10,319 nucleotides of DNA. It comes from Bacteroidota bacterium. GTDB lineage: Bacteria; Bacteroidota; Bacteroidia; Bacteroidales; JAADJA01. The translations under genes and the position numbers were made by a program. The stretch is from assembly GCA_024278155.1 (NCBI GenBank), contig JAJRTT010000333.1:1-10319 (forward strand), given 5' to 3'. Positions 1 to 7,155 of the stretch are shown piece by piece (the stretch's first letter is position 1; every line of letters begins with the position of its first letter). Below the pieces are notes generated by a model, which was not told the origin of the DNA, searched no databases, and worked only from the letters and a program-made list of their open reading frames with translations.

Positions 1-347
1 CCGTGGTCGTGCCCGATTCAATAATCGAACACAAGGTTGTTTCGGAAAACCTAAAAACCGCTAATTTGAAAATTGATAGCTTAGAAATCAACAGTTGGAG
101 GGCAATTACTTCATTTTCCATCTTCCCCAACCCCTCCCCCGGCCTTTTCACCCTCCGTTTCGATGATGGCGAAAGTTCCGGCTTTGCCGTTGAAATAACA
201 AACATGATGGGCAATGTGGTTTACAAAAAGGGGAATGTGCAGATGGGCAATACCGCTGTTGATATCAGTGACCGGCCCAAAGGGGTTTACTTTGTAAAGG
301 TACTGGCGGGCGGCAAGGTATATTCGGAGAAGGTGGTGGTGGAGTGA
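1..347 (+). CDS. C-terminal end of a T9SS type A sorting-domain protein (5' truncated)
   Basis: Only the last ~114 residues are present; the frame is open to the left window edge, and the GTG at position 3 is not taken as a real start. The last ~78 residues match the type A C-terminal sorting domain (Por secretion tail) of Bacteroidota T9SS cargo: an 'FPNPSPGLFTLRF' opening strand, a central 'VEITNMMGNVVY' strand, then 'DISDRPKGVYFVKV' and a short basic 'KVYSEKVVVE' end, with stop TGA at 345-347. In this family the domain directs an already exported protein through the outer membrane and is normally cleaved as the protein is anchored or released. The ~35 residues before it look like linker and do not reveal the catalytic or adhesive part, so the function of the whole protein is unknown. 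Confidence 0.85.
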   Translation, partial: VVVPDSIIEHKVVSENLKTANLKIDSLEINSWRAITSFSIFPNPSPGLFTLRFDDGESSGFAVEITNMMGNVVYKKGNVQMGNTAVDISDRPKGVYFVKVLAGGKVYSEKVVVE

Positions 348-434
348 TATTGCCCACCTTTTCTTGTTGGTGAAAACAACAACAATAGGCAAGTGAACAA
401 GAGTTTCTATTTAACGTTGACTTGGCACCAGGGA

Positions 435-1208
435 TCATTTCGATGAAAAAGAGGCATAGCAATCCATGATCGCAACATACAATTCATAGTCGGTGGAATT
501 GACTATAAACTCTGGTTCCAAATTGCAAAATTCCCTGAGTTTTCCCACCGCTTCCTTTTCTACCAATCCGGTTGCCCGCATGATCAGCGAATCGCTCAAA
601 CGTGCTTCGGCCATTTTCTCGATTTTCTCCCGTGCCAAAACCTGCCGGTACTTCTTTTTCATTTTTGCTTTATGGCTAACGGCATCATATATTTGTTGGG
701 CGCCACCAAACGACAGCAAGTGCATCTCGCCGGGCCGGTAATTGTCCATATCTATTTCAATTTCAATGGGGACCATTTCGAGGTGCATGTCCACCTTGCG
801 GGTCGTATCGACAATTTCGACCGTGAGCAAATCTTTCATCAGGGCTTCCGCATCCGATGGAAAAGGATAAATTACGGCACTCTTCAATAAAAGCGTATCC
901 GTTTCCATCCGCACATTAAATTTAAAAGCCCCCCCTTTGATATCTGAAGGGACGGTAAACTCAAAGGTCTTAAAACCAAGAAAAGAGAAAAGCACCGTAT
1001 CCTCTTCTTTCACCATGATACCGTATTTCCCTAAGCTGTTTGTGGTGGTGCCAATAAAAGAATTCCTGTCGATTACATGCACCCCGATCAATACCTTTCC
1101 CACCCCATCTGTCACCTTGCCCGATAGCACAATGCCCTCGTCTTCCTGTCCGGAAACATGGGAAAAAACGAAAAACAACGCAATGGTTATGAAATAAAGT
1201 TGCTTCAA
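435..1208 (-). CDS. Exported protein with carboxypeptidase-regulatory-like domain
   Basis: This protein of about 257 residues has an N-terminal hydrophobic signal peptide ('LYFITIALFFVFSHVSGQ'). A carboxypeptidase-D-regulatory-like beta-sandwich follows over about the next 80 residues, with the typical sequence 'LSGKVTDGVGKVLIGVHV', a 'TTTNSLGKYGI' turn and 'VLFSFLGFKTFEF'. This fold is very common at the N-terminus of TonB-dependent receptors and in small periplasmic or surface proteins of Bacteroidota. Here no receptor follows. The C-terminal half is charged, probably helical (around 'KAKMKKKYRQVLAREKIEKMAEARLSD'), and I do not recognise it. There is no ATG before the middle of the domain, so the start must be alternative. 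A TTG at 1226-1224 lies inside a perfect -7 promoter box, so I prefer the TTG at 1208-1206. The gene is convergent with its left neighbour and divergent from the pair at 1362. Role unknown; a structural or binding function at the envelope is the safest guess. Confidence 0.75.
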   Translation of the reverse strand: MKQLYFITIALFFVFSHVSGQEDEGIVLSGKVTDGVGKVLIGVHVIDRNSFIGTTTNSLGKYGIMVKEEDTVLFSFLGFKTFEFTVPSDIKGGAFKFNVRMETDTLLLKSAVIYPFPSDAEALMKDLLTVEIVDTTRKVDMHLEMVPIEIEIDMDNYRPGEMHLLSFGGAQQIYDAVSHKAKMKKKYRQVLAREKIEKMAEARLSDSLIMRATGLVEKEAVGKLREFCNLEPEFIVNSTDYELYVAIMDCYASFSSK

Positions 1209-1223
1209 AAAATAAAATTTGCC

Positions 1224-1231
1224 CAAAAGTA
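1224..1231 (-). promoter_or_regulatory. Candidate -7 element (TACTTTTG) for the gene ending at 435
   Basis: Read on the minus strand, these bases are TACTTTTG, an exact match to the Bacteroidota sigma-A -7 consensus TAnnTTTG. No convincing TTG -33 element lies 19-21 bases upstream, so the call rests on one box. Initiation a few bases downstream would leave only about 10 bases of leader before the TTG at 1208, and would exclude the TTG at 1226, which overlaps the box. Confidence 0.45.
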
Positions 1232-1361
1232 AAAATGATTGTTGTTTTGAAATGTTAAGAGAGGTTAACGAAACTTAAAAAAACGAAACATAATTGCTGC
1301 CAATCCGTTTTATAAAAAAAGAACCCGGTTTTTTTGGTTTGCGTTGCCAAAATATAGAATA

Positions 1362-1901
1362 ATGAGAGCATCCTTACTGTTGGTTTTCATCATCGCTTTT
1401 TCAATTGTTTCTGCACAGGACGATAAAGGGGTGGAAATGCGCAAAAATGAGATAGCGACCGATTTAGCAATTTTTTCTTCTCCACTTAAAACAAATTATG
1501 GGTTTCAACTGGAAACTGCAGGGCTTTTGATTTTATACAGAAGGGTTTTGTTGCAATCAAGGGTATTAAGCTTAAGGGGAGAGTTTGGCTTAGGTGTTAA
1601 ATATCCAACCGGGGAAAGTTCTTTCTTTTTAATACCCTACAACCTGTATATAAAAACCTACATTGGAAAAAGTTTCCATTCATTTGTTTCCGGCCTTGGG
1701 ATCATGGGATTTGATGGATTGTCCTTTGTCCTTCCAATCGGTTATTCCTATCAATTTTCCCCTGGCATGGCATTTAACCTCAGTTTTAACACTGTTTTAT
1801 GGGAGCATAAGGAGGGTTTCGACGAATCCTATTATGGATGGGCATGGGAGACTCCCAACATCAAACAATTTGTCCAATTTGGGTTTAGTTATGGTTTTTA
1901 A
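1362..1901 (+). CDS. Exported protein of unknown function, outer-membrane beta-barrel-like, first of a paralogue pair
   Basis: This 179-residue protein starts with a clean signal peptide ('MRASLLLVFIIAFSIVSAQ'). I chose the ATG at 1362 over an upstream in-frame TTG at 1344, because the ATG puts the hydrophobic stretch directly at the N-terminus. The mature part is rich in aromatic and glycine residues in short alternating stretches ('GEFGLGVKYPTGESSF' at residues 73-88, then 'VSGLGIMGFDGLSF' and 'MAFNLSFNTVLWE'). It ends in phenylalanine ('FGFSYGF'), as many outer-membrane beta-barrels do. I do not recognise a named family. The next gene encodes a related protein only 10 bases downstream, so the two are almost certainly co-transcribed. 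No good promoter was found; the closest -7 match is TTGGTTTG at 1334-1341, with one mismatch. Confidence 0.7.
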   Translation: MRASLLLVFIIAFSIVSAQDDKGVEMRKNEIATDLAIFSSPLKTNYGFQLETAGLLILYRRVLLQSRVLSLRGEFGLGVKYPTGESSFFLIPYNLYIKTYIGKSFHSFVSGLGIMGFDGLSFVLPIGYSYQFSPGMAFNLSFNTVLWEHKEGFDESYYGWAWETPNIKQFVQFGFSYGF

Positions 1902-1906
1902 AGGAG
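1901..1906 (+). promoter_or_regulatory. Strong Shine-Dalgarno site for the gene at 1912
   Basis: AAGGAG begins at the last base of the upstream stop codon and sits five bases before the ATG at 1912. It fixes that ATG as the start, although the frame stays open upstream to 1663. Such a canonical site is uncommon in Bacteroidota, whose leaders are usually A-rich without it; the other genes here follow that rule. It suggests efficient re-initiation within a two-gene message. Confidence 0.65.
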
Positions 1907-1911
1907 AAAAA

Positions 1912-2514
1912 ATGAAAACTATTTTCGTCATGTTCATTATTCTTTTCTTTCCGGCAAGGATATTCCCGCAAGGGGATAACGAAACAAAGACCAAGGACAA
2001 CAACAATGTTTCCTTGAATGTTGATATATACTTTAGGGATTTCAAAGATGCATCCCCCCTCCACCTCAACACTTTTGCCCTGGTCGTAAACTATCAGCGA
2101 ACAATTTTCACATCAGGCAGTTTTGGGATGTCGGGCGAAGTTGGAATTGGGATAAAATATCCTCATGGCAGTACCGAATTCATGCGCATCGACAAAACCG
2201 CAAACCTGTTTTTAAACGGAGACTACTTCAAGGGCCGACATAAGATCAATATTGGTTTTGGGGGTGTTAGTTCTTTTCAGGATGGATTGTGGGGAGCGGT
2301 TAAAATCAGGTACACCAATTTTGTTGAAGAAAACAAATTTGTGTTTGTGTCATTTAACCAAACAGTTTGGTATTCGGCGGGGCAAAGCAATAAAGATGAG
2401 ACAAACAAATATCAAAGTATTTGGTTTTGGGATTCAAAGGCAAATGATTTTATCGTGAATTTGGGGGATGGGCCTGACTTTTTAGAAAACTTCGCCCAAA
2501 GGATGGTTTTCTAG
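1912..2514 (+). CDS. Exported protein of unknown function, second member of the paralogue pair
   Basis: This 200-residue protein has a signal peptide ('MKTIFVMFIILFFPARIFPQ') followed by a short polar, asparagine-rich linker. It resembles its upstream neighbour in the same order and at nearly the same positions: 'LNTFALVVNYQRTIF' against 'LETAGLLILYRRVLL', 'GEVGIGIKYPHGSTEF' (residues 75-90) against 'GEFGLGVKYPTGESSF' (73-88), 'FVSFNQTVWYS' against 'NLSFNTVLWE', and a late Trp-x-Trp segment in both. The pair therefore looks like an old tandem duplication. It ends 'FAQRMVF', again with a terminal Phe. The start is set by the AAGGAG site five bases upstream. No known family is recognised; small outer-membrane barrel or surface-associated protein is an inference from composition only. 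Confidence 0.7.
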   Translation: MKTIFVMFIILFFPARIFPQGDNETKTKDNNNVSLNVDIYFRDFKDASPLHLNTFALVVNYQRTIFTSGSFGMSGEVGIGIKYPHGSTEFMRIDKTANLFLNGDYFKGRHKINIGFGGVSSFQDGLWGAVKIRYTNFVEENKFVFVSFNQTVWYSAGQSNKDETNKYQSIWFWDSKANDFIVNLGDGPDFLENFAQRMVF

Positions 2515-2570
2515 GTACTTTCTAAAACAGCAAGTACAAGATTGGAAATTAAGTTACTATCAAAAGGATT

Positions 2571-2607
2571 CCCTTAAAATAAAAAAGCCTTCCATAGTGG
2601 AAGGCTT
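2571..2607 (-). terminator. Rho-independent terminator of tRNA-Val
   Basis: On the minus strand a perfect 10-bp stem (2598-2607 with 2585-2594) closes a 3-base loop and is followed by a T-rich run (TTTT then ATTTTAA). It starts 6 bases past the tRNA 3' end. The plus-strand reading has no T-run after the stem, so it serves the tRNA and not the protein gene ending at 2514. Confidence 0.85.
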
Positions 2608-2612
2608 AACTG

Positions 2613-2687
2613 TGGGCGATATAGGATTCGAACCTATGACCCCTTGGGTGTAAACCAAGTGCTCTGAACCAACTGAGCTAATCGCCC
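2613..2687 (-). tRNA. tRNA-Val, anticodon UAC
   Basis: The minus strand folds into a complete 75-base cloverleaf. The acceptor stem is GGGCGAT/ATCGCCC, and the D arm is GCTC-AGTTGGTTCA-GAGC with the invariant GG. The anticodon stem CTTGG/CCAAG closes the loop TTTACAC, giving anticodon UAC (reads GUA). A 5-base variable loop follows, then a T arm ATAGG-TTCGAAT-CCTAT and discriminator A. CCA is not encoded and must be added after transcription. It is a stand-alone unit with its own promoter (2725-2754) and terminator (2571-2607). No integration scar or attachment-site duplication was seen beside it. Confidence 0.97.
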
Positions 2688-2724
2688 TAAATATTTAAAG
2701 AACTTCGTTTTTCAAATAGGAGTG

Positions 2725-2754
2725 CAAAGATATATCAATTCCCAATATTTACAA
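2725..2754 (-). promoter_or_regulatory. Promoter of tRNA-Val (TTG-N19-TATCTTTG)
   Basis: On the minus strand, TTG (2754-2752) lies exactly 19 bases before TATCTTTG (2732-2725). The second box is a full match to the Bacteroidota -7 consensus TAnnTTTG at the usual spacing from a -33 TTG. Predicted initiation is around 2718-2720, about 30 bases before the mature tRNA 5' end. Confidence 0.75.
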
Positions 2755-2853
2755 TAAAAAAACAAGAAATATTTCTTTCCCTTGATAAAGCATTAAAAAC
2801 CCGCAAGATAAACAATATTAACAATTGTATGCCAATAAAAATAAATTCCCATG

Positions 2854-2884
2854 TTGACTGATATTCCCTTTCGTGCTACATTTG
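2854..2884 (+). promoter_or_regulatory. Promoter of the tamL-like gene (TTG-N20-TACATTTG)
   Basis: TACATTTG at 2877-2884 is an exact TAnnTTTG -7 box, with TTG at 2854-2856 twenty bases upstream. Initiation near 2890 gives a leader of about 28 bases before the GTG at 2918. It is divergent from the tRNA promoter 98 bases away. Confidence 0.65.
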
Positions 2885-2917
2885 TAAACTTACATTGAAT
2901 GCAAATTTTTTTCTATT

Positions 2918-5254
2918 GTGCGGAACCACTCAAAGCATATTCACATCAGGAACCTGCTAATTATATTGCTGATATATGCTATATCTTCTTGTAGTCCCAC
3001 ACGCCATTTGGAAAAAGGGCAAATCCACCTCACGGCCAATAAAGTAAAAATCACCAAGCCTGTAAAAGGGATAAGTGCCGATGATTTAAAAAGCCTGATC
3101 GAACAAAAGCCAAATTCCAAAACGTTGAACATTGTTTCTTTTAAGCTTTGGCTCCACAATATCAATAAAAAATGGGGGGAAGCCCCGGTAATCTTTGATG
3201 AGGGCATGGTTGCCGACAGCAAAGAAAAAATCACGAGGTACCTTAACAACAATGGGTATTTCAACTCCAGAATAACCTTTAACCCGGTACACCATAAAAG
3301 GAACAAGAAAAAACTGAAGGCAGAATACATTGTCACCCTGTCCGATCCATACCACTTGAAGAGCCTACAATACGAAATCCCCGATGATTCCATAAAAACA
3401 TTGTACTTTATGGATACGGTACATTCCGTTTTACATACGGGCCAAATATACAATGCTGCCTTATTTGACAAGGAAAGGGACCGTATCGTAAGCGAGCTAA
3501 AGGACAACGGCTATTTTGGCTTCGACAAAAGTTTTATCACCTACACCATCGACAGCGCTTTAAATTCAAGGCAAATGGAGGTTACCCTCAACATCAAAAA
3601 CATTGTCCTACCGCCGAATGCACCAGGTGAAATGCCAAAAGAGATAAGGCACAAAGTTTATTACATCAACGACATTATCGTTTATCCCGACTACAAGGTC
3701 TTCCTTTCAGATACAGCAAAAAACGACACCTTGATCGTGATACCCAAAGTCCAGACAAAATCGAACCCCTACAAGTTCATATATGACCCTCCTTTAAAGG
3801 TAAAGCCAAGTGTAATTTCACGGTCAATCTTCTTTGAAAGCGGGAAAAAGTACAATGCAACGGATGCCAGGCAAACATTTGAAAAACTGAACAACCTGCG
3901 GATGTACAAGTACATTGCACTGGATTACGCAGAGGTGAAAAACAACCCCAATACCGATTCCTTGAAAAACTACCTTGATTGTACGATGAAGCTTACCCGA
4001 AACCCGGTCAACGCTTATTCTGCAGAAGCGCAAGGCACCAACTCCGGTGGGGACCTGGGTCTCGGGGGTTATCTCACTTATCAGAACCGGAATATTTTCC
4101 GAGGGGCAGAAATCCTGGATGTAAGGTTGAAACTTGCGGTGGAAGCACAAAACCGCGGGCTTTCCGATCCCGAAAACGACAATACCTATTTTTTCTTTTT
4201 CAACACCCTGGAATATGGTATCGATGCGCGCTTAGAAATCCCTAAATTCCTTGCACCAGTACCACAAAGCAGGTTCTCCAGGTATTTCAGGCCAACCACA
4301 AATATAAATGCCGGGTATAACTTTCAGGACAGGCGCGAATATCTCAGGATCATTACCAACCTCTCCTTTGGCTACGAATGGTCCATGTCGAAATTCAAAA
4401 AGCACATCTTGACCCCTCTTGATTTGAACCTCATCAAGGTAAACACTACAGCCGCATTTGATTCCATCCTACAGGAAGAGTCACAAAGGTTCAGGGACCA
4501 ATATACCGACAAGGTTATTTTCGCCTCCCGCTATACTTACATTTACAATAACCAACAAATCAACAAGACACGGAACTATCAGTTTTTCAGATGGGACATT
4601 GAATCGTCGGGCTTACTTTTGAACATGGCGGTAAATGCCAGCGGACAGCCCAAAAACGAAGAGGGTTTCAAAACAATTTTTGGGATAAGGTATTCACAAT
4701 ATGCGAAAACAAATGTTGATTTCAGGTATTACATCCCCATAAAAGATGAACACAGCCTGGCCTTTCGTACTTTTATGGGGATTGCCGTCCCGTATGGCAA
4801 CTCAATCGACATCCCTTTTGAAAAGGGCTTTTATGGTGGTGGCTCCAACGGTCTGCGGGCATGGCAACTGAGATACCTTGGACCCGGGGCTTACCCAAAC
4901 ACCAACCCCAATATTGAACGGGTCGGGGATTTCCAGTTGGAAGGGAACTTTGAATACCGTTTCCCAATGTACAAGGTTTTATATGGCGCACTTTTCTTCG
5001 ATATTGGAAATATCTGGATGTGGAATTCCTCGGAAACATTTCCCCAAGGAAAATTCAACGTGAATACATTTTTAGGGGAACTTGCCATGGACGCGGGATT
5101 GGGGCTCCGGTTAAATTTCTCCTATTTTATTTTCAGGGTGGATATTGCCCAACGAATCACCGATCCGGCATTTGACCCGGGACAAAGATTTGTGATTGGG
5201 AAATATAAATGGTTCAACCCGATATTCAACCTGGGGATTGGGTATCCTTTTTAA
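2918..5254 (+). CDS. tamL: TamL-like BamA/TamA-family outer-membrane lipoprotein
   Basis: This 778-residue protein belongs to the Omp85 (BamA/TamA) family. A signal peptide ends in a lipobox-like 'AISSC' with C25 as the probable lipidated residue. That feature marks the Bacteroidota/Chlorobi form called TamL, which takes the place of TamA and is thought to work with TamB in assembling outer-membrane proteins or moving lipid. POTRA-like repeats fill about residues 40-360 (e.g. 'KITRYLNNNGYFNS', 'RDRIVSELKDNGYFGF' and 'ARQTFEKLNNLRMYKYIAL'). The barrel begins near residue 365 with 'EAQGTNSGGDLGLGGYLTYQ' and 'RNIFRGAE'. 'GGSNGLRAW', with R647, corresponds to the conserved loop-6 (VRGF-type) motif. 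The last strand is 'FNLGIGYPF' with terminal F778. The start is GTG, because no in-frame ATG precedes the signal peptide and an in-frame stop lies at 2885. No tamB is next to it. Choosing TamL over another lipidated BamA paralogue is an inference. Confidence 0.85.
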   Translation: MRNHSKHIHIRNLLIILLIYAISSCSPTRHLEKGQIHLTANKVKITKPVKGISADDLKSLIEQKPNSKTLNIVSFKLWLHNINKKWGEAPVIFDEGMVADSKEKITRYLNNNGYFNSRITFNPVHHKRNKKKLKAEYIVTLSDPYHLKSLQYEIPDDSIKTLYFMDTVHSVLHTGQIYNAALFDKERDRIVSELKDNGYFGFDKSFITYTIDSALNSRQMEVTLNIKNIVLPPNAPGEMPKEIRHKVYYINDIIVYPDYKVFLSDTAKNDTLIVIPKVQTKSNPYKFIYDPPLKVKPSVISRSIFFESGKKYNATDARQTFEKLNNLRMYKYIALDYAEVKNNPNTDSLKNYLDCTMKLTRNPVNAYSAEAQGTNSGGDLGLGGYLTYQNRNIFRGAEILDVRLKLAVEAQNRGLSDPENDNTYFFFFNTLEYGIDARLEIPKFLAPVPQSRFSRYFRPTTNINAGYNFQDRREYLRIITNLSFGYEWSMSKFKKHILTPLDLNLIKVNTTAAFDSILQEESQRFRDQYTDKVIFASRYTYIYNNQQINKTRNYQFFRWDIESSGLLLNMAVNASGQPKNEEGFKTIFGIRYSQYAKTNVDFRYYIPIKDEHSLAFRTFMGIAVPYGNSIDIPFEKGFYGGGSNGLRAWQLRYLGPGAYPNTNPNIERVGDFQLEGNFEYRFPMYKVLYGALFFDIGNIWMWNSSETFPQGKFNVNTFLGELAMDAGLGLRLNFSYFIFRVDIAQRITDPAFDPGQRFVIGKYKWFNPIFNLGIGYPF

Positions 5255-5394
5255 AAAAACATGATCCTACAACGAATATAGAGGAGAATAAAAATATAAC
5301 AACATTACCGTTATTGCGAATGCTTCAATGCAAGAATAAAAAAAAACAAAGAACAACAGGAATACTGATTAGCAATTGCTTGTTACGGGTCGCT

Positions 5395-5468
5395 AGTTGC
5401 AGGTTATGCATTTTAAACACTGAAGCATTGTGCGTACATGTCCAACGCACAACACATAACTTGCAACT
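5395..5468. repeat. Nested imperfect inverted repeat, candidate structured element
   Basis: The outer arms AGTTGCAGGTTATG (5395-5408) and CATAACTTGCAACT (5455-5468) pair over 14 positions, with a single G·T wobble. Inside lies a perfect 8-bp pair, TTGTGCGT (5428-5435) with ACGCACAA (5445-5452), around a 9-base loop. The left side carries a 19-base internal bulge and the right side only two bases. No T-run follows immediately, so it is not a standard terminator. It could be a dispersed intergenic repeat or a non-coding RNA; neither can be decided from one copy. Confidence 0.6.
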
Positions 5469-5565
5469 TTTTATTGCAGATAGATTTCCCAAAAAGCCTT
5501 TGTATTTATATTGGCGAGTTTGGTCTAAAAATCAAAAATCAATCAAAATGCCACTAAAACACAAA

Positions 5566-5597
5566 TGCCATTGGTCGCCAAAGGCTTGCCGATGGCA
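5566..5597. repeat. Hairpin in the intergenic interval
   Basis: TGCCATTGG (5566-5574) pairs with CCGATGGCA (5589-5597) over nine positions with one wobble. The loop holds a further GCC-AAA-GGC mini-stem (5577-5585). It sits inside CACAAA-rich DNA. No T-run follows, so termination is unlikely. Confidence 0.45.
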
Positions 5598-5730
5598 CGA
5601 CACAAAACCCCACAAAAGCCTATATTACAGCAAAATAAATTTAGTGGGATTTGGTGGTTTCGAGCTTTTTTGGCAAAGTGCATCTTATTAGACCGCACTC
5701 ATTGGTTCAAATTAATTATAAGCACTTTAT

Positions 5731-7155
5731 ATGTACCCTGACACCTTTGCGAATATCATTTTCAACAACTTTCCGTATCCGCCCACGGAAAACCAAAAAA
5801 GGCTCATACATGAACTTGCTGCCTTTTTGGAGGTAAGTGACAACAGTATTTATGTAGTGAAGGGATACGCCGGAACCGGGAAAACAACCATCGTGAGTGC
5901 TTTGGTCAATAGTCTTTCGGCCATCCATAAAAAATCGCTTTTGTTGGCTCCCACGGGAAGGGCGGCAAAAGTACTGGCTTCCTATTCGGGAAAACCGGCC
6001 TTTACGATCCATAAAAAAATCTATCGACTTTTAATGCAAGGTGACGGTTCTACCCATATGGCACTTGCAGAAAACAAAATGGCAAATGCGGTTATTATTG
6101 TGGATGAAGCTTCCATGATACCAGGTAATACAGCATCTCCTGACATGAGTATGTTTTCGGTCCGTAATCTCCTGGAAGACCTGATGGATTTTGTGAATAA
6201 AGGCAAAAACTGCCGCCTCATACTGATAGGTGATTCTGCACAATTGCCCCCGGTTGGCCTGGATGTGAGCCCCGCACTCGATATCGAATATTTGAAACGC
6301 ATTTTTCACTTTCCCATAAAAAGCTATGAGTTGAAAGAGGTGGTCAGGCAATCGTTGGAATCGGGGATTTTGTACAATGCAACGGAACTCAGGAAAAACA
6401 TCCTGTTGAAAGGGGGCAAATTACTGATCCGGGATTTGGGATTCCGGGACGTGGTCAGGATAAACGGCGAAGAGCTGGAGGATGCGCTCAATGATGCCTT
6501 CTCAAGTACCGAACGCGAAAACACGGTGGTAATCACCCGCTCGAACAAACGGGCGAATATTTTCAACCGGGAAATCAGGAACCGTATCCTTTACATGGAA
6601 AACGAAATTTCCCCGGGCGATTTGATGATGGTGGTTAAGAACAATTATTTTTGGCTGGAAAAAGAGTCAAGCCTTGGGTTTATCGCCAACGGTGATATTA
6701 TCGAATTGATGCGGATCAATAAGATGGAGGAGATGTACGGATTTCGTTTTGCCGATGTGAGCATCCGTTTTCCCGATTATCCGGGGGAGAAAGACTTAGA
6801 TGTCAAAATCCTGCTCGATGTACTTGCCGAAGATGGCCCTTCCCTGCCCTACAAGGATTACAGACGATTGTTCGAGGAAGTGATGCAGGATTATGAAGAA
6901 GTCCCCTCAAAGCGAAAACGCATCGAAATGGTGAAAAGCAACCCCTACTTCAACGCATTGCAAGTAAAATTTTCCTATGCGCTCACTTGCCATAAGACAC
7001 AGGGCGGACAGTGGGAGAACGTTTTTATCGATCAGGGTTATTTAACGGAAGAACGGGTCAATACCGAATTTTTCAGATGGCTTTATACAGCTTTTACCCG
7101 TGCCACAAAAAAACTGTATTTGATCAATTTCCATGATCGGTTTTTTGGGGAATAA
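5731..7155 (+). CDS. RecD/Dda-like SF1 DNA helicase (AAA-family ATPase)
   Basis: This 474-residue protein shows the motifs of a superfamily 1B helicase in order. These are a Q-type 'PTENQ' (Q22), Walker A 'GYAGTGKTT' (residues 45-53, K51), Walker B 'VIIVDEASM' (121-129, D125-E126), motif III 'LIGDSAQLPPVG' (Q171), a late 'TCHKTQGGQW' (419-428), and motif VI 'YTAFTRAT' with the likely arginine finger R457. The N-terminal ATPase resembles the RecD-type AAA_30 domain and the C-terminal part the UvrD_C_2 domain. It lacks the long N-terminal region of RecD2 and has no nuclease, so it is a short stand-alone helicase of the kind common in Bacteroidota genomes. The expected activity is ATP-driven 5'-3' unwinding during repair or recombination; polarity and pathway are inferred from the family. 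It stands alone, flanked by gene-free DNA on both sides. Confidence 0.9.
   Translation: MYPDTFANIIFNNFPYPPTENQKRLIHELAAFLEVSDNSIYVVKGYAGTGKTTIVSALVNSLSAIHKKSLLLAPTGRAAKVLASYSGKPAFTIHKKIYRLLMQGDGSTHMALAENKMANAVIIVDEASMIPGNTASPDMSMFSVRNLLEDLMDFVNKGKNCRLILIGDSAQLPPVGLDVSPALDIEYLKRIFHFPIKSYELKEVVRQSLESGILYNATELRKNILLKGGKLLIRDLGFRDVVRINGEELEDALNDAFSSTERENTVVITRSNKRANIFNREIRNRILYMENEISPGDLMMVVKNNYFWLEKESSLGFIANGDIIELMRINKMEEMYGFRFADVSIRFPDYPGEKDLDVKILLDVLAEDGPSLPYKDYRRLFEEVMQDYEEVPSKRKRIEMVKSNPYFNALQVKFSYALTCHKTQGGQWENVFIDQGYLTEERVNTEFFRWLYTAFTRATKKLYLINFHDRFFGE

Larger units (their letters stand above)
5255..5730. other. Gene-free interval between the tamL-like and helicase genes
   Basis: These 476 bases contain no supportable gene. 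The first ~85 bases are A-rich leader-like DNA. Then come a nested inverted repeat (5395-5468) and a second hairpin (5566-5597) embedded in CACAAA-rich DNA. A short complementary pair, CCACTAAA (5551-5558) and TTTAGTGG (5640-5647), brackets the second hairpin. No TAnnTTTG promoter box was found before the helicase, and no intrinsic terminator after the tamL-like gene. Confidence 0.6.

Noticed and set aside
1663..1911. N-terminal extension of the second paralogue into the first gene
   Set aside because: It overlaps the first gene out of frame. The ATG at 1912 has an AAGGAG site and is followed directly by a signal peptide.
2613..2700. tRNA-Val as an integration site for a mobile element
   Set aside because: No integrase, no direct repeat of the tRNA 3' end and no element-like genes are present in the window.
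3979..4245. Alternative frame inside the tamL-like gene
   Set aside because: It is a shadow of the real gene; the true frame carries the conserved start of the barrel.
5209..5691. Open frame of 160 codons running from inside the tamL-like gene through the intergenic region
   Set aside because: It starts out of frame within the barrel-coding end, has low-complexity Lys/Thr/Cys-rich sequence and crosses the inverted repeats; no domain or leader supports it.
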